Shown: piece after piece, positions 43,109-51,316 of the stretch
How the letters are laid out: the number at the start of each line of letters is the position of its first letter
Position numbering within the stretch: the first letter of the stretch is position 1
Source: Streptomyces olivochromogenes
Lineage (GTDB): Bacteria; Actinomycetota; Actinomycetes; Streptomycetales; Streptomycetaceae
Direction: 5' to 3'
Length of the DNA: 64,000 bases
Assembly (NCBI RefSeq): GCF_021538895.1
Contig: NZ_JADDRL010000006.1
Span: 62,001-126,000, forward strand
Notes under the pieces: generated by a model
What the model saw: only the letters and a program-made list of their open reading frames with translations
What the model was told of the DNA's origin: nothing
The model's database searches: none
Program-made: the position numbers and the translations under genes

Positions 43109-44146
43109 TCACGCGCCCGCCACGCGCGACGGCGTACGGCCCTCCCGGGTCCAGGCCAGCAACTCCTCGACGGGCCACGTGGTCACCACGCGCTCGGCGG
43201 GCACCCCGCACTCCTCGGCGCGGGCGCAGCCGTGGATCTGCCAGTCCAGCTGTCCCGGCGCGTGCGCGTCGGTGTCGATCGAGAACAGCACGCCCGCGTC
43301 GACGGCCCGGCGCAGCAGCCGCCGGGGCGGGTCGAGCCGCTCCGGACGGCTGTTGATCTCCACGGCCGTGCCCGACTCGGCGCACGCCGCGAACACCGCG
43401 TCCGCGTCGAACTCCGACTCCGGCCGCCCGCGCCCGGTGACCAGCCGCCCGGTGCAGTGCCCGAGGATGTCGGCGTGCGGATCGCGTACGGCGGCCACCA
43501 TCCTGCGGGTCATCGAGCGGGCGTCCATCCGCAGCTTGGAGTGCACGGACACCACGACCACGTCGAGCCGCTCCAGCAGCTCCGGCTCCTGGTCCAGCGA
43601 GCCGTCGTCCAGGATGTCGCACTCGATGCCGGTGAGCAGCCGGAACGGCGCCCAGGTGGTGTTCAGCTCCGCCACCACGTCCAGCTGCTCGCGCAGCCGC
43701 TCGGGAGACAGGCCGCGGGCCACCGTCAGGCGGGGCGAATGGTCGGTCAGCGCCGCCCACGCGTGGCCGAGGCGCGCCGCGCTGCGGCCCATCTCCTCGA
43801 TCGGGCTGCCGCCGTCGGACCAGTCGGAGTGCAGATGGCAGTCCCCGCGCAGCAGCGCCCGCAGCCGCTCGCCGCCCTCGGCGAGCGGCGCCCCGGCCTC
43901 CTCCTCCAGGGTCCGCAGGTAGCCGGGTACCTCGCCGGCCAGGGCCTCGCGCACCACCTGGGCCGTCTTCGGGCCGATGCCCCGGAGCGACTGAAGGTTT
44001 CCGGCCGCCGCGCGCTCGGCGACCTGGTCCGCGGGCAGTGCCGCGAGCACCTGCGCGGCGGTGCGGAAGGCCCGTACGCGATAGGTCGGCGCCAGGGACC
44101 GCTCCAGCAGAAAGGCGATCCGGTCCAGTGCCTCGACGGGATCCAT
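43109..44146 (-). CDS. PHP domain phosphoesterase with helix-hairpin-helix region
   Basis: This is a 345-residue protein. The N-terminal 90 residues carry helix-hairpin-helix motifs (LQSLRGIGPKTAQVVREAL), as in PolX-type DNA polymerases. From residue about 100 a PHP metallo-domain follows: DCHLHSDWSDGG, ALTDHSPRL, GIECDIL, HSKL and a late DTDAHAPGQL. It resembles the C-terminal part of bacterial PolX without the polymerase fingers, so a DNA-repair nuclease or phosphatase role is possible. ATG at 44146 is preferred over one four codons earlier because GGAGGT sits six bases upstream. Confidence 0.85.
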   Translation of the reverse strand: MDPVEALDRIAFLLERSLAPTYRVRAFRTAAQVLAALPADQVAERAAAGNLQSLRGIGPKTAQVVREALAGEVPGYLRTLEEEAGAPLAEGGERLRALLRGDCHLHSDWSDGGSPIEEMGRSAARLGHAWAALTDHSPRLTVARGLSPERLREQLDVVAELNTTWAPFRLLTGIECDILDDGSLDQEPELLERLDVVVVSVHSKLRMDARSMTRRMVAAVRDPHADILGHCTGRLVTGRGRPESEFDADAVFAACAESGTAVEINSRPERLDPPRRLLRRAVDAGVLFSIDTDAHAPGQLDWQIHGCARAEECGVPAERVVTTWPVEELLAWTREGRTPSRVAGA

Positions 44147-44234
44147 CGCCACCTCCACCTGCAGTGTTCCCCGGCGCCGACCGATCGGCGACGCACGTCA
44201 CTCCATATGGCCATTTGCGTTCTACGCTCTATTC

Positions 44235-44480
44235 ATGACCGAAATAGCGAGCCCCCACATCTCCAATCCGCGGATCCTGGTGCACGGGGTGATGACGGGC
44301 AGGCCCGGGACCGCGCCCTTCCGCATCGTCGAGATCGACGGTGAGGTGGTCGGTGAGGCGAGGGCCGTCACCGACGTCCTGGAGACCGCCGCCGCCTTCG
44401 GCATCACCGTCCACGACCTGGACGATCCGGACGTGGTCCGCTGGGTCGGCGGCGACAAGTTCACCTGGGTGCCCCGCTAG
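44235..44480 (+). CDS. Small conserved protein of unknown function
   Basis: This 81-residue protein is predicted soluble, with alternating beta-strand and helix pattern (FRIVEIDGEVVGEA, DVLETAAAFGITVHDL, VVRWVGGDKFTWVP). I recognise no domain. A -10-like TACGCT lies six bases before the ATG and no ribosome site is visible, suggesting a leaderless mRNA. It diverges from the PHP gene and is convergent with the GH16 gene after 12 bp. Confidence 0.65.
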   Translation: MTEIASPHISNPRILVHGVMTGRPGTAPFRIVEIDGEVVGEARAVTDVLETAAAFGITVHDLDDPDVVRWVGGDKFTWVPR

Positions 44481-44492
44481 ACAGGGTCGGGT

Positions 44493-45722
44493 TCAGCCGA
44501 CCGTCCACTTCTGATTGGCGCCGCCCGTGCAGGTCCAGATCTGCAGCCGGGTGCCGTTGGCCGGATTGTTGCCGGTGACGTCCAGGCACTTGTCCGCCTG
44601 TGGGTTGACGATGTCGTGCGCCGCGGAGACGGCCCACTTCTGGTTGGGGCCGCCGGTGCAGTCCCACAGCTGGACCGTGGATCCGTTCGCCGTGCCGTTC
44701 CCGGTGACGTCCAGACACTTGCCGAGCGCCCGGATCGTGCCGTCCGAGCCGACCGTCCACTGCTGGGCGCCGGTGCCGTTGCAGTCGTAGAGCTGGACGG
44801 GGGTGCCGTTGGCGGAGTTCGCGCCGGCCACGTCCACGCACTTGCCGGCCAGCCCCTTGATGGCGACGCCGGCCGCCGAGTCGCCCGTCGTCACCGAGAC
44901 CGAGTCCACCACCAGTTGCTGCGGGAAGACGGTGGAGCCGTCCGGGTCGCCCGGCCAGTAGCCGCCCACGGCCAGGTTCAGGATCAGGAAGAACGGCTTG
45001 TTGAACACCCAGGTCCGGCCGCCCAGGTCGGCGGGGGTGCGCCGCTGGTAGACGGTGCCGTCCACGGACCAGGTGATCGAGTCGGGCGCCCAGTCGACGG
45101 CGAAGGTGTGGAAGGCGTCGGCGAAGGCCTGACCGTTCGGCAGGCTGTAGGCGGCGCCTATGCCGCCCGAGCCCGAGTAGCCCGGCCCGTGGATGGTGCC
45201 GTGCACGGTCGAGGGCTCGAAGCCGACGTTCTCCATGACGTCGATCTCGCCCGAGTCCGGCCAGTTGACCGGCGTGCCGAGCATCCAGAACGCCGGCCAC
45301 ATGCCCTGCCCGCGCGGGATCTTCATCCGCGCCTCGACATGCCCGTACTGCGCGGTGAACTTCCCGGAGGTGTTCAGCCGGGCCGAGGTGTACTGGCAGG
45401 TGCCGTACCAGCACTGGTAGCCCGCCGGGTTCTCGCGCCGGGCGGTGATCACCAGGTGGCCCTGGCCGTCCAGGGCCGCGTTCTTGTTGCCCGACGTGTA
45501 GTACTGCCGCTCGTGGTTGTTGACGTTGTCGCCCGTCTCGATCTGCCACTTGGCGGCGTCGGGTGCCGAGCCGGCGGGCCCGTCGAAGCTGTCGGAGAAG
45601 GTCACGGCGGCGGCGACGGCGGGGGAGGCGTCCGCCTGCGCGGACCCGATCGCGGCGGACGCGACGAGGGCGGCGGACAGGGCGGCGAACAGACATCTGC
45701 GGAGCAGGCGTGGGGAGGCCAC
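44493..45722 (-). CDS. Secreted GH16 beta-glucanase with ricin-type lectin domain
   Basis: This is a 409-residue secreted enzyme. The Sec signal (LLRRCLFAALSAALVASAAI) ends near residue 35. The GH16 catalytic domain covers residues about 40-275, with the active-site motif GEIDVMENVG near residue 160 supplying the two glutamates and central Asp of beta-1,3-glucanases. Residues about 285-409 form a CBM13 ricin-B lectin with three CVDV/CLDV and QQW/QKW repeats. GTG at 45722 follows GGAAGGAGAG. It would degrade laminarin-like or cell-wall beta-glucans. Confidence 0.92.
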   Translation of the reverse strand: MASPRLLRRCLFAALSAALVASAAIGSAQADASPAVAAAVTFSDSFDGPAGSAPDAAKWQIETGDNVNNHERQYYTSGNKNAALDGQGHLVITARRENPAGYQCWYGTCQYTSARLNTSGKFTAQYGHVEARMKIPRGQGMWPAFWMLGTPVNWPDSGEIDVMENVGFEPSTVHGTIHGPGYSGSGGIGAAYSLPNGQAFADAFHTFAVDWAPDSITWSVDGTVYQRRTPADLGGRTWVFNKPFFLILNLAVGGYWPGDPDGSTVFPQQLVVDSVSVTTGDSAAGVAIKGLAGKCVDVAGANSANGTPVQLYDCNGTGAQQWTVGSDGTIRALGKCLDVTGNGTANGSTVQLWDCTGGPNQKWAVSAAHDIVNPQADKCLDVTGNNPANGTRLQIWTCTGGANQKWTVG

Positions 45723-45760
45723 GGCTCTCCTTCCGTGGGGGGATGGTGTGTCGCCACTTG

Positions 45761-45790
45761 ATTTAAGAAGTGAGATAAGAGGGGCGTCAA
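45761..45790 (-). promoter_or_regulatory. Candidate promoter of GH16 gene
   Basis: On the minus strand TTGACG (45785-45790) and TTAAAT (45761-45766) are 18 bp apart, in an AT-rich patch 38 bp before the GTG start. No LacI-type palindrome is evident here. Confidence 0.5.
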
Positions 45791-45861
45791 GAGGTTGGTA
45801 CGGACCAGTGTTCGGCGCTGATATCCGGGCGGCGTCGGGGCGGGGTCCCGTCGGCGTCAGG

Positions 45862-46536
45862 TCACTTCTTCGGTGCGCGCGCGTGCACCGCCCGCCCGAG
45901 CCGCCGGCCCAGGAGCAGGTAACCGACCAGCGCCCCCGTGGTGTTGAGGATGACGTCGTCCACGTCGAAGGCGCGCCCGGTGACCAGCGCACCCTGCGCC
46001 AGCTCCACCAGCAGCATCACGGACGCGGTGAGCAGCAGCACCCGTACGATCCCCCGGGCCCGCGGCGCGAGCACCGGCACCAGCACCCCGAACGGCACCC
46101 CCAGCAGCAGGTTCCCGCCGATCTGCTTGACGGCGTCGCGCAGGGCGGGCTGGTTCAGATACGCCTCCACCGACCGCCCGGGATGCAGATTGCTGTGCGC
46201 GAGCGCCGCCGACGCCGGCGACGGCTGCAAGGTGAGCCGCGCCAGCACGACGGCGAACGCCACCATGAACGCGAAGGCGCAGAGCATCGCCAGCAGGCGG
46301 AGGGGGAGGGCGAGCGTGTGGTGTTCGGCGCGTGCCGCGGGTGCGCGCCGATTCTTCGCGGCGCGCCCGCTCTTGCCGGCACGCCCGGGCTTGGTGGCGC
46401 GCCCGGTCTTGCCGGCGCGTTCGGACTTGGTGGTGCGCCCGGCCTTGCCGGTGCGATCGGCGGCCTTGTCGGCACGCCCGCTCTTACCGGCGCGTTCGCC
46501 CCAGATGGTGCGCAGGCGCATAGCCGTACGGGCCAT
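45862..46536 (-). CDS. VanZ family membrane protein with basic repeat tail
   Basis: This is a 224-residue protein. Residues about 75-224 form a VanZ-like membrane domain with four hydrophobic segments and the conserved NLLLGVPFGVLVPVLAP, VELAQGALVTGRAFDVDDV and NTTGALVGYLLLG; VanZ proteins are linked to low-level teicoplanin resistance or unknown roles. The N-terminal region is unusual: residues 15-63 contain four 12-13-residue repeats of the form RAGKxGRxxKxx, strongly Lys/Arg-rich, presumably cytoplasmic. The ATG is preceded by GGAGG. Confidence 0.82.
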   Translation of the reverse strand: MARTAMRLRTIWGERAGKSGRADKAADRTGKAGRTTKSERAGKTGRATKPGRAGKSGRAAKNRRAPAARAEHHTLALPLRLLAMLCAFAFMVAFAVVLARLTLQPSPASAALAHSNLHPGRSVEAYLNQPALRDAVKQIGGNLLLGVPFGVLVPVLAPRARGIVRVLLLTASVMLLVELAQGALVTGRAFDVDDVILNTTGALVGYLLLGRRLGRAVHARAPKK

Positions 46537-46748
46537 GTGGTCCTCCAGTCTTCAACTTCCCTGCGTGACAAGCCGGTTACCCCGGATGGGGCGGGGAACA
46601 CCGCCCTCCGCGCCGCGTCCGAGGCGCGCCGCCGGTTTCCGTTCGCGCTCCCGGGGCACCCCGCGCTGAGGCCCGCGCGCCGCCGCTCCCCGAGGCCCGG
46701 GCGGTGCTTGGATGCCAGAAACGGTGATCACGGCCGAGGAGGTGGCGC

Positions 46749-46931
46749 ATGGACCGGCGTACGGCGCTCGTCGCCACGGGCGAACTCCTGGCCTGGTGGA
46801 CCGGCCTCGCCCTGCTGTGGCTGGTGCTCATCAGCACGGTCGACCCCCTGGAGTGCGCGGTCGGCGCGGGCGTCGCCGCCGTGGGCGCCCTCGCGGCCCG
46901 GGCCGCGCGCCGGGCGGTGACCTGGCGGTGA
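46749..46931 (+). CDS. Short MrpE-like antiporter subunit
   Basis: This is a 60-residue protein with two hydrophobic segments (LLAWWTGLALLWLVLIS and CAVGAGVAAVGALAAR). It resembles the membrane end of the Mrp/Mnh antiporter subunit E, whose full length is about 160 residues, so it may be a reduced form. It is first in the antiporter operon, has GAGGAGG upstream, and its TGA overlaps the GTG start of the next gene. Confidence 0.6.
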   Translation: MDRRTALVATGELLAWWTGLALLWLVLISTVDPLECAVGAGVAAVGALAARAARRAVTWR

Positions 46932-47380
46932 ACGACTGGAACCTCGCGGCGACGCTGCTGCTGGCCGTGGGCGCCGGGGCCGCCGTGTGGGGCGTGTCCA
47001 CGGGCCCGCTGCGGCGCCGCGTGGTGGCCCAGAACCTGTCCACCTCCGCCGTCTGCCCGAGCCTTCTGCTCCTCGCCCAGGGGTACGACCGCCCGTCCTA
47101 CGTCGACCTGGCTCTGCTCCTCGCGCTCCTCGGCCCGGTCGGCACGCTCGTCTTCGCCCGGCTGCTCAGCGACGAACTGACGGACGATCCGCCCCGCGCC
47201 CGGGGACTGACCTGGGCGGCCGCGGGACTCGGCGCGGTGACCGTGGTGGTGCTGTGCGCGGCCGTCGGACCGAGCCGCGCGATGGTCAAGCTGCTGGTCA
47301 TCGGCGCGCTGCTGATCGGCGGCAACGTGGTCGCCTCACGGGCGCTGTCCGGCGGGTTCCGGGGGGTGCGCGGTGGCTGA
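46928..47380 (+). CDS. MrpF subunit with extra C-terminal membrane region
   Basis: This is a 150-residue protein. The first 85 residues match MrpF of the monovalent cation/proton antiporter (three hydrophobic segments; PLRRRVVAQNLSTSA and YVDLALLLALLGPVGTLVFARLL). Residues 95-150 add two hydrophobic stretches (GAVTVVVLCAAVGP, MVKLLVIGALLIGGNVV) that recall the end of MrpG, so this may be a fused F-G subunit. Coupled to both neighbours by overlaps. Confidence 0.65.
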   Translation: MNDWNLAATLLLAVGAGAAVWGVSTGPLRRRVVAQNLSTSAVCPSLLLLAQGYDRPSYVDLALLLALLGPVGTLVFARLLSDELTDDPPRARGLTWAAAGLGAVTVVVLCAAVGPSRAMVKLLVIGALLIGGNVVASRALSGGFRGVRGG

Positions 47381-47633
47381 CGCGGTGATCGTCGTCTCCC
47401 TGCTGCTGGTGGCCGTCACCGCGACCGCGGCCGTGGCCAACCGCGACCCCGCCCGCCAGGCCCTGGTCCTCTCCGTCCTCGGCCTGGTGCTCGCCGTCCT
47501 GTTCACCGTCCTCCAGGCCCCCGACGTCGGCCTCTCGCAGCTGGCCGTCGGCTCGGCCCTCACCCCGCTGCTGATCATGCTGTCGGTGCGCAGGGTGAAA
47601 CGGCGCGGGCAGCCGAAGGACGGCGGGCGGTGA
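47373..47633 (+). CDS. DUF4040 subunit (MbhD/MrpA C-terminal-like)
   Basis: This is an 86-residue membrane protein with three hydrophobic segments. The pattern ANRDPARQALVLSVLGLVLA then LQAPDVGLSQLAVGSALTPLL is typical of DUF4040, equal to a part of MrpA/MbhD. It is encoded separately here, as in Mbh-type complexes. Starts and ends overlap the adjacent genes. Confidence 0.78.
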   Translation: MADAVIVVSLLLVAVTATAAVANRDPARQALVLSVLGLVLAVLFTVLQAPDVGLSQLAVGSALTPLLIMLSVRRVKRRGQPKDGGR

Positions 47634-48433
47634 GCCGGCGCACCCGGCTGTGGCTCGTGGCCGTCTCCGGCACGGGCCTGGCCGCCCTCCTGGTCGCGGC
47701 CTGCCTGGAACTCCCGCCCTTCGGCGGCTCCTCGCACCCGTACGGCGAGCGCGCCGTCCGCGCCGCGCTGGCCCGGCACACCGCCAACACCATCGCCTCC
47801 GTCAACTTCGACCAGCGGGCCTACGACACGCTCGGCGAGATGTCCATCCTGTTCGCCGCCGTACTCGGCTGCGTGGTGCTGCTGCGGCAGGCCCGCGACG
47901 AGCACCGGGCCCGGCCCGAACCCGCCGAGGTGGACCTGCCGGTCCGCCGCTACGCCCTGATCGTGCTGCCGGTCGCCGTGGTCGGCGGCCTCTACGTCAT
48001 CGCCCACGGTCAGCTCAGCCCCGGCGGCGGCTTCCAGGGCGGCGTCGTCGCGGCGACCGCCCTGCACCTGCTCTACCTCGGCGCCGACTACCGCGCACTG
48101 GAACGCGTCCGCCCGGTCGGCCTGTTCGAGGTCGCCGACTCCCTCGCCGTCTCCGCCTACCTGGTCCTGGGCCTCGCGGGCGTCCTCGCCGGCACCGCGT
48201 TCCTCGCCAACACACTGCTGCCGTACGGCACGTTCAACACGCTGTCCTCCGGCGGCAACGTCCCCCTGCTGAACGCGGCCATCGGCATGGAGGTCGCCTG
48301 CGCGGTCGTCGTGCTGCTCGCCCGCTTCCTGGACCAGGCCGTCGAGATCGAGCAGGGCAACGGCAAGGACGACAAGGACGACAAGGACGACAAGGAAAGC
48401 GAGAAGGAGAACGGGAAGGAGAACGGGGCGTGA
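47630..48433 (+). CDS. MrpB/MnhB subunit with MbhE-like N-terminal part
   Basis: This is a 267-residue membrane protein. The N-terminal 90 residues include the MbhE-like IASVNFDQRAYDTLGEM; the following MnhB domain has the hallmark HGQLSPGGGFQGGVVAATAL and several membrane segments. The C-terminus is a hydrophilic tail of Lys, Asp, Glu and Asn (DDKDDKDDKESEKEN) encoded by a 9-bp tandem repeat around 48363-48400. Part of the antiporter complex in the cell membrane. Confidence 0.82.
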   Translation: MSRRTRLWLVAVSGTGLAALLVAACLELPPFGGSSHPYGERAVRAALARHTANTIASVNFDQRAYDTLGEMSILFAAVLGCVVLLRQARDEHRARPEPAEVDLPVRRYALIVLPVAVVGGLYVIAHGQLSPGGGFQGGVVAATALHLLYLGADYRALERVRPVGLFEVADSLAVSAYLVLGLAGVLAGTAFLANTLLPYGTFNTLSSGGNVPLLNAAIGMEVACAVVVLLARFLDQAVEIEQGNGKDDKDDKDDKESEKENGKENGA

Positions 48434-48440
48434 GGACACC

Positions 48441-48800
48441 ATGACCGCCGTGCCGCACGTGCTGCCGTACCTGGTCGCCGTCTGGGTCTTCCTGGTCGGC
48501 TGCTACGGCCTCGCCACCAGCCGCAACCTGATCCACGCCGTCGGCTGCCTGGCCGTGTGCCAGTCCGCCACCTACGTCCTGCTGCTCGCCGTCGGCTACC
48601 GCGACGGCGCCACGGCGCCCGTCTTCTCGGACATCGAGCCGGGTTCACGCCCCCTCGTCGACCCCGTCGTGCAGGCACTCGCCCTCACCGACGTCGTGGT
48701 CGGAGCCACCGTCACCGCGCTGCTGCTCGCGCTCGTCCTACAGGTCTCCAAGCGGCACGGCACGGTCGACCCCGACGAACTCTCGGAGCTGCGCGGCTGA
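48441..48800 (+). CDS. MrpC/NuoK-like antiporter subunit
   Basis: This is a 119-residue protein with three membrane segments, homologous to NuoK and Mrp[33 protein letters not shown] and [21 protein letters not shown]. It forms part of the ion channel module. Its stop shares one base with the ATG of the next gene (TGATG). Confidence 0.85.
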   Translation: MTAVPHVLPYLVAVWVFLVGCYGLATSRNLIHAVGCLAVCQSATYVLLLAVGYRDGATAPVFSDIEPGSRPLVDPVVQALALTDVVVGATVTALLLALVLQVSKRHGTVDPDELSELRG

Positions 48801-50572
48801 TGCACCACCTCCTGCCGCTGCTCGTCGCCCTCCCGCTGCTCGGCGCCGCCCTGCTCGTCGCCGGCGGCCGCCGACTGCCCCGCCGCGCCGCCGAGACGAT
48901 CGGCTGCACGGTCTCGGGCGCCACCGCCGCCCTCGCGATCACGCTGCTGCTCAATTCCTCCCCGCCGCTGGTCGAGTGGGCCGGCGGCTGGGTGCCCGTG
49001 AACGGCGAGAGCGTCGGGATCATGCTGATCGGGGACGGCCCCGCGCTCGGCATGGCCGCACTCGCCTCCCTGCTGACCTCGGCGGCACTGGCGTACTCCT
49101 GGCGCTACTTCGACGAACCGCCGCGTCGGCACGCGGGCTCCTTTCCCGCCCTGATGCTGGTCTTCCAGGCGGGCATGTGCGGATTCGCCATCGCCGGCGA
49201 CCTGTTCAACGCGTTCGTCTTCTTCGAGCTGATGAGTGTCGTCGCCTACGCGCTGACCGGCTACCGGATCGACGAGGCGAAGGCCGTGCAGGGCGCGCTG
49301 ACCTTCGCGATCGTCACCTCGCTGGGCGCCTACGCCCTGCTGATGGGCATCGCCCTGCTGTACGCCCGCACCGGCGAACTCGCGATGGCGCAGATCGGGC
49401 GAGGTCTCGACCGTACGGCCGTGCACGGCGGACCCGACGCGCTCGTCCTCGCGAGCTTCGTCCTCGTCCTGACCGGGCTGCTGGTCAAGGCAGCCGCCGT
49501 ACCGTTCCACTTCTGGCTGCCGGACGCGCACGCCGTCGCGCCCACGCCGGTGTGCATGGTGCTGTCCGGCGTCATGGTCGAACTCGGCACGTACGGCGTC
49601 TGGCGGGTGTACGGCACCGTCTTCGCCGGACCCGGCGGCATCCCGCCCGCCGACCTGCGGCGGGTCCTCGTCGTGCTCGGGGTGCTGACCGCGGTCGTCG
49701 GCGCGGTGATGTGCTGGTACCAGCGGCACATCAAGCGGCTGCTCGCCTACTCGACGGTCGCCCACACCGGCCTTTTCCTCATCGGCATCGGCGTCCTCAC
49801 CCCCGAGGCCGACGACGGGATCGCCCTCTATCTCATCGCCCACGCCGGAGTGAAGGCCGCGCTGTTCGCCTGCGCGGGCATCCTCCTCGACCGGTACGGG
49901 AGCGTCGACGAACTCGCGCTGTTCGGGAAGGCGCGGCAACTGCGCACCGTCGCCGCGCTGTGGGGCGTCGGCGCCCTGGGCCTGGCCGGGCTGCCTCCGT
50001 TCGGGACGGCGCTGGGCAAGGCCGTCACCGAGGAGGCGGTGGGCGGCGCCCTCGCCCTCGTCTACGTCGCCGCGTCCGCCGTCACCGGGGGAGCGGTGCT
50101 GCGGGTCGGCGCGCGGGTGTTCCTTGGGCTCGGGCCCCGGCCGAAGTCCGACGGGGAGTACGAGACCACCGGCGCCGGCGAGCGGCCGGAGACCCGGCGA
50201 CGACTGTCCCGGGTGCCCGACACCATGACCGCCGTGCCGGCGCTGCTGCTCGCGGGAGCGCTGGCCGTCGGCACGGTCCCCGGCTTCGGCGGCCTCGTCG
50301 CGGACGCGGTCAACGAGGCCGGTTCCGGGGGAGTTGTCGTCACCTCCGTCCACTGGACCGTGCCCGGCGTCCTGCTCGGCCTCGCCTCGGCCCTCCTCGC
50401 GGTGGGGCTCACGGCCGTGGCGGTCACCCGCCCGGCGCTGCTCGCCGCCCCCGACCGGGCGCTGCCGCTGCGGCGCCTGCAGTCGGGACACATCGGCGAC
50501 TACGTGGCATGGCTGCTGGTCGGCACGACACTGCTCGGGGTCCTGGCCCTGCCCGGGGTGCTGGGAGCCTGA
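48800..50572 (+). CDS. MrpD/NuoN-like proton-translocating subunit
   Basis: This is a 590-residue membrane protein with about 14 hydrophobic segments. Residues about 110-400 match the proton-channel domain (Proton_antipo_M): [20 protein letters not shown] with a conserved Glu, [20 protein letters not shown] with the key Lys and His, and [19 protein letters not shown]. It is the only NuoL/N-type subunit in this operon; no full MrpA is present. Its TGA abuts the stop of the facing DUF4230 gene in the palindrome TGATCA. Confidence 0.9.
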   Translation: MHHLLPLLVALPLLGAALLVAGGRRLPRRAAETIGCTVSGATAALAITLLLNSSPPLVEWAGGWVPVNGESVGIMLIGDGPALGMAALASLLTSAALAYSWRYFDEPPRRHAGSFPALMLVFQAGMCGFAIAGDLFNAFVFFELMSVVAYALTGYRIDEAKAVQGALTFAIVTSLGAYALLMGIALLYARTGELAMAQIGRGLDRTAVHGGPDALVLASFVLVLTGLLVKAAAVPFHFWLPDAHAVAPTPVCMVLSGVMVELGTYGVWRVYGTVFAGPGGIPPADLRRVLVVLGVLTAVVGAVMCWYQRHIKRLLAYSTVAHTGLFLIGIGVLTPEADDGIALYLIAHAGVKAALFACAGILLDRYGSVDELALFGKARQLRTVAALWGVGALGLAGLPPFGTALGKAVTEEAVGGALALVYVAASAVTGGAVLRVGARVFLGLGPRPKSDGEYETTGAGERPETRRRLSRVPDTMTAVPALLLAGALAVGTVPGFGGLVADAVNEAGSGGVVVTSVHWTVPGVLLGLASALLAVGLTAVAVTRPALLAAPDRALPLRRLQSGHIGDYVAWLLVGTTLLGVLALPGVLGA

Positions 50573-51235
50573 TCAGGCCCCGTACGTCACCTGCACCTCC
50601 GTGAAGCCGAGGGAGCGCAGCAGGCCCTCCAGCATGTTCGTGGTGTTCGTCTCGGCCCGCGCGGTCAGTCCGCTGTCCTTGGCCGCCTCGCCGATGTGGC
50701 GTACCGCAAGCTGTTGGACGGCGTGTTCGCTGTTGGGGTTGTCCGAGAAGAGGTCACCGAGCCGGTCGATCAGGCCGCGCTGCTTGGAGACGGTGTAGGA
50801 GTGGTCGGCGTCCAGCGCGGGCCTGCCGAGCCGGGCGTGCGGCAGCCGGAGCGCGGCCGACGTGCGGTCGCCGCCCACCGTCACGTCCCGCTCGCCGAGC
50901 CGGCCGAGGTCGACGTAGGCGTCCACGGAGCCCGCCCCGACGTACAGGGTGCGCGTGCCGCGGATCGCGTCGGGCAGGTACTTGGCGTCCTTCTCCAGGT
51001 CCACGACGACCTGGAAGGCGCCGGTGGCGGCGTCGTAACGGCTGATGTCCTTGATCGACTTGAGGAGTGCGGGTCCCGACCGGTCGTGCGTCTCGGTGCC
51101 GAACAGGTCCTTCAGACCCGGGAGTACGGCCAGCCGGATCCCGGCGAAGAACACCGCGAGCACTAGGACGACAGCGGTCACCAGCTTCGCCCACAGGGGC
51201 ATCCGGGCGGGCAGCGCCTTGATGGAAGTCGACAT
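50573..51235 (-). CDS. DUF4230 domain protein
   Basis: This is a 220-residue protein with an N-terminal membrane anchor (LWAKLVTAVVLVLAVFFAGI, residues about 12-32) and a soluble domain matching DUF4230: ALLKSIKDISRYDAATGAFQ, VGAGSVDAYVDLG and the C-terminal TTNMLEGLLRSLGFTEVQV. The family occurs in many bacteria with no assigned activity. ATG at 51235 has AAGGAGG upstream and replaces a longer frame. It faces the antiporter operon tail to tail. Confidence 0.82.
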   Translation of the reverse strand: MSTSIKALPARMPLWAKLVTAVVLVLAVFFAGIRLAVLPGLKDLFGTETHDRSGPALLKSIKDISRYDAATGAFQVVVDLEKDAKYLPDAIRGTRTLYVGAGSVDAYVDLGRLGERDVTVGGDRTSAALRLPHARLGRPALDADHSYTVSKQRGLIDRLGDLFSDNPNSEHAVQQLAVRHIGEAAKDSGLTARAETNTTNMLEGLLRSLGFTEVQVTYGA

Positions 51236-51316
51236 GTCGATGGCCCTCCTTCCTCCTGTCCGGATGCCCGCCAAACTCCCCGTCAGGCCAATGAGTTGCC
51301 CGATCGGGGCGGCGAT

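Noticed and set aside
46348-46494. Regular repeats that could be taken for a CRISPR array
   Set aside because: Units are about 36 bp without unique spacers, lie in frame in a coding sequence and encode a basic peptide repeat.
48596-50491. Long minus-strand frame opposite the antiporter D subunit
   Set aside because: It is hydrophilic low-complexity sequence mirroring a clear 14-segment membrane protein on the + strand.
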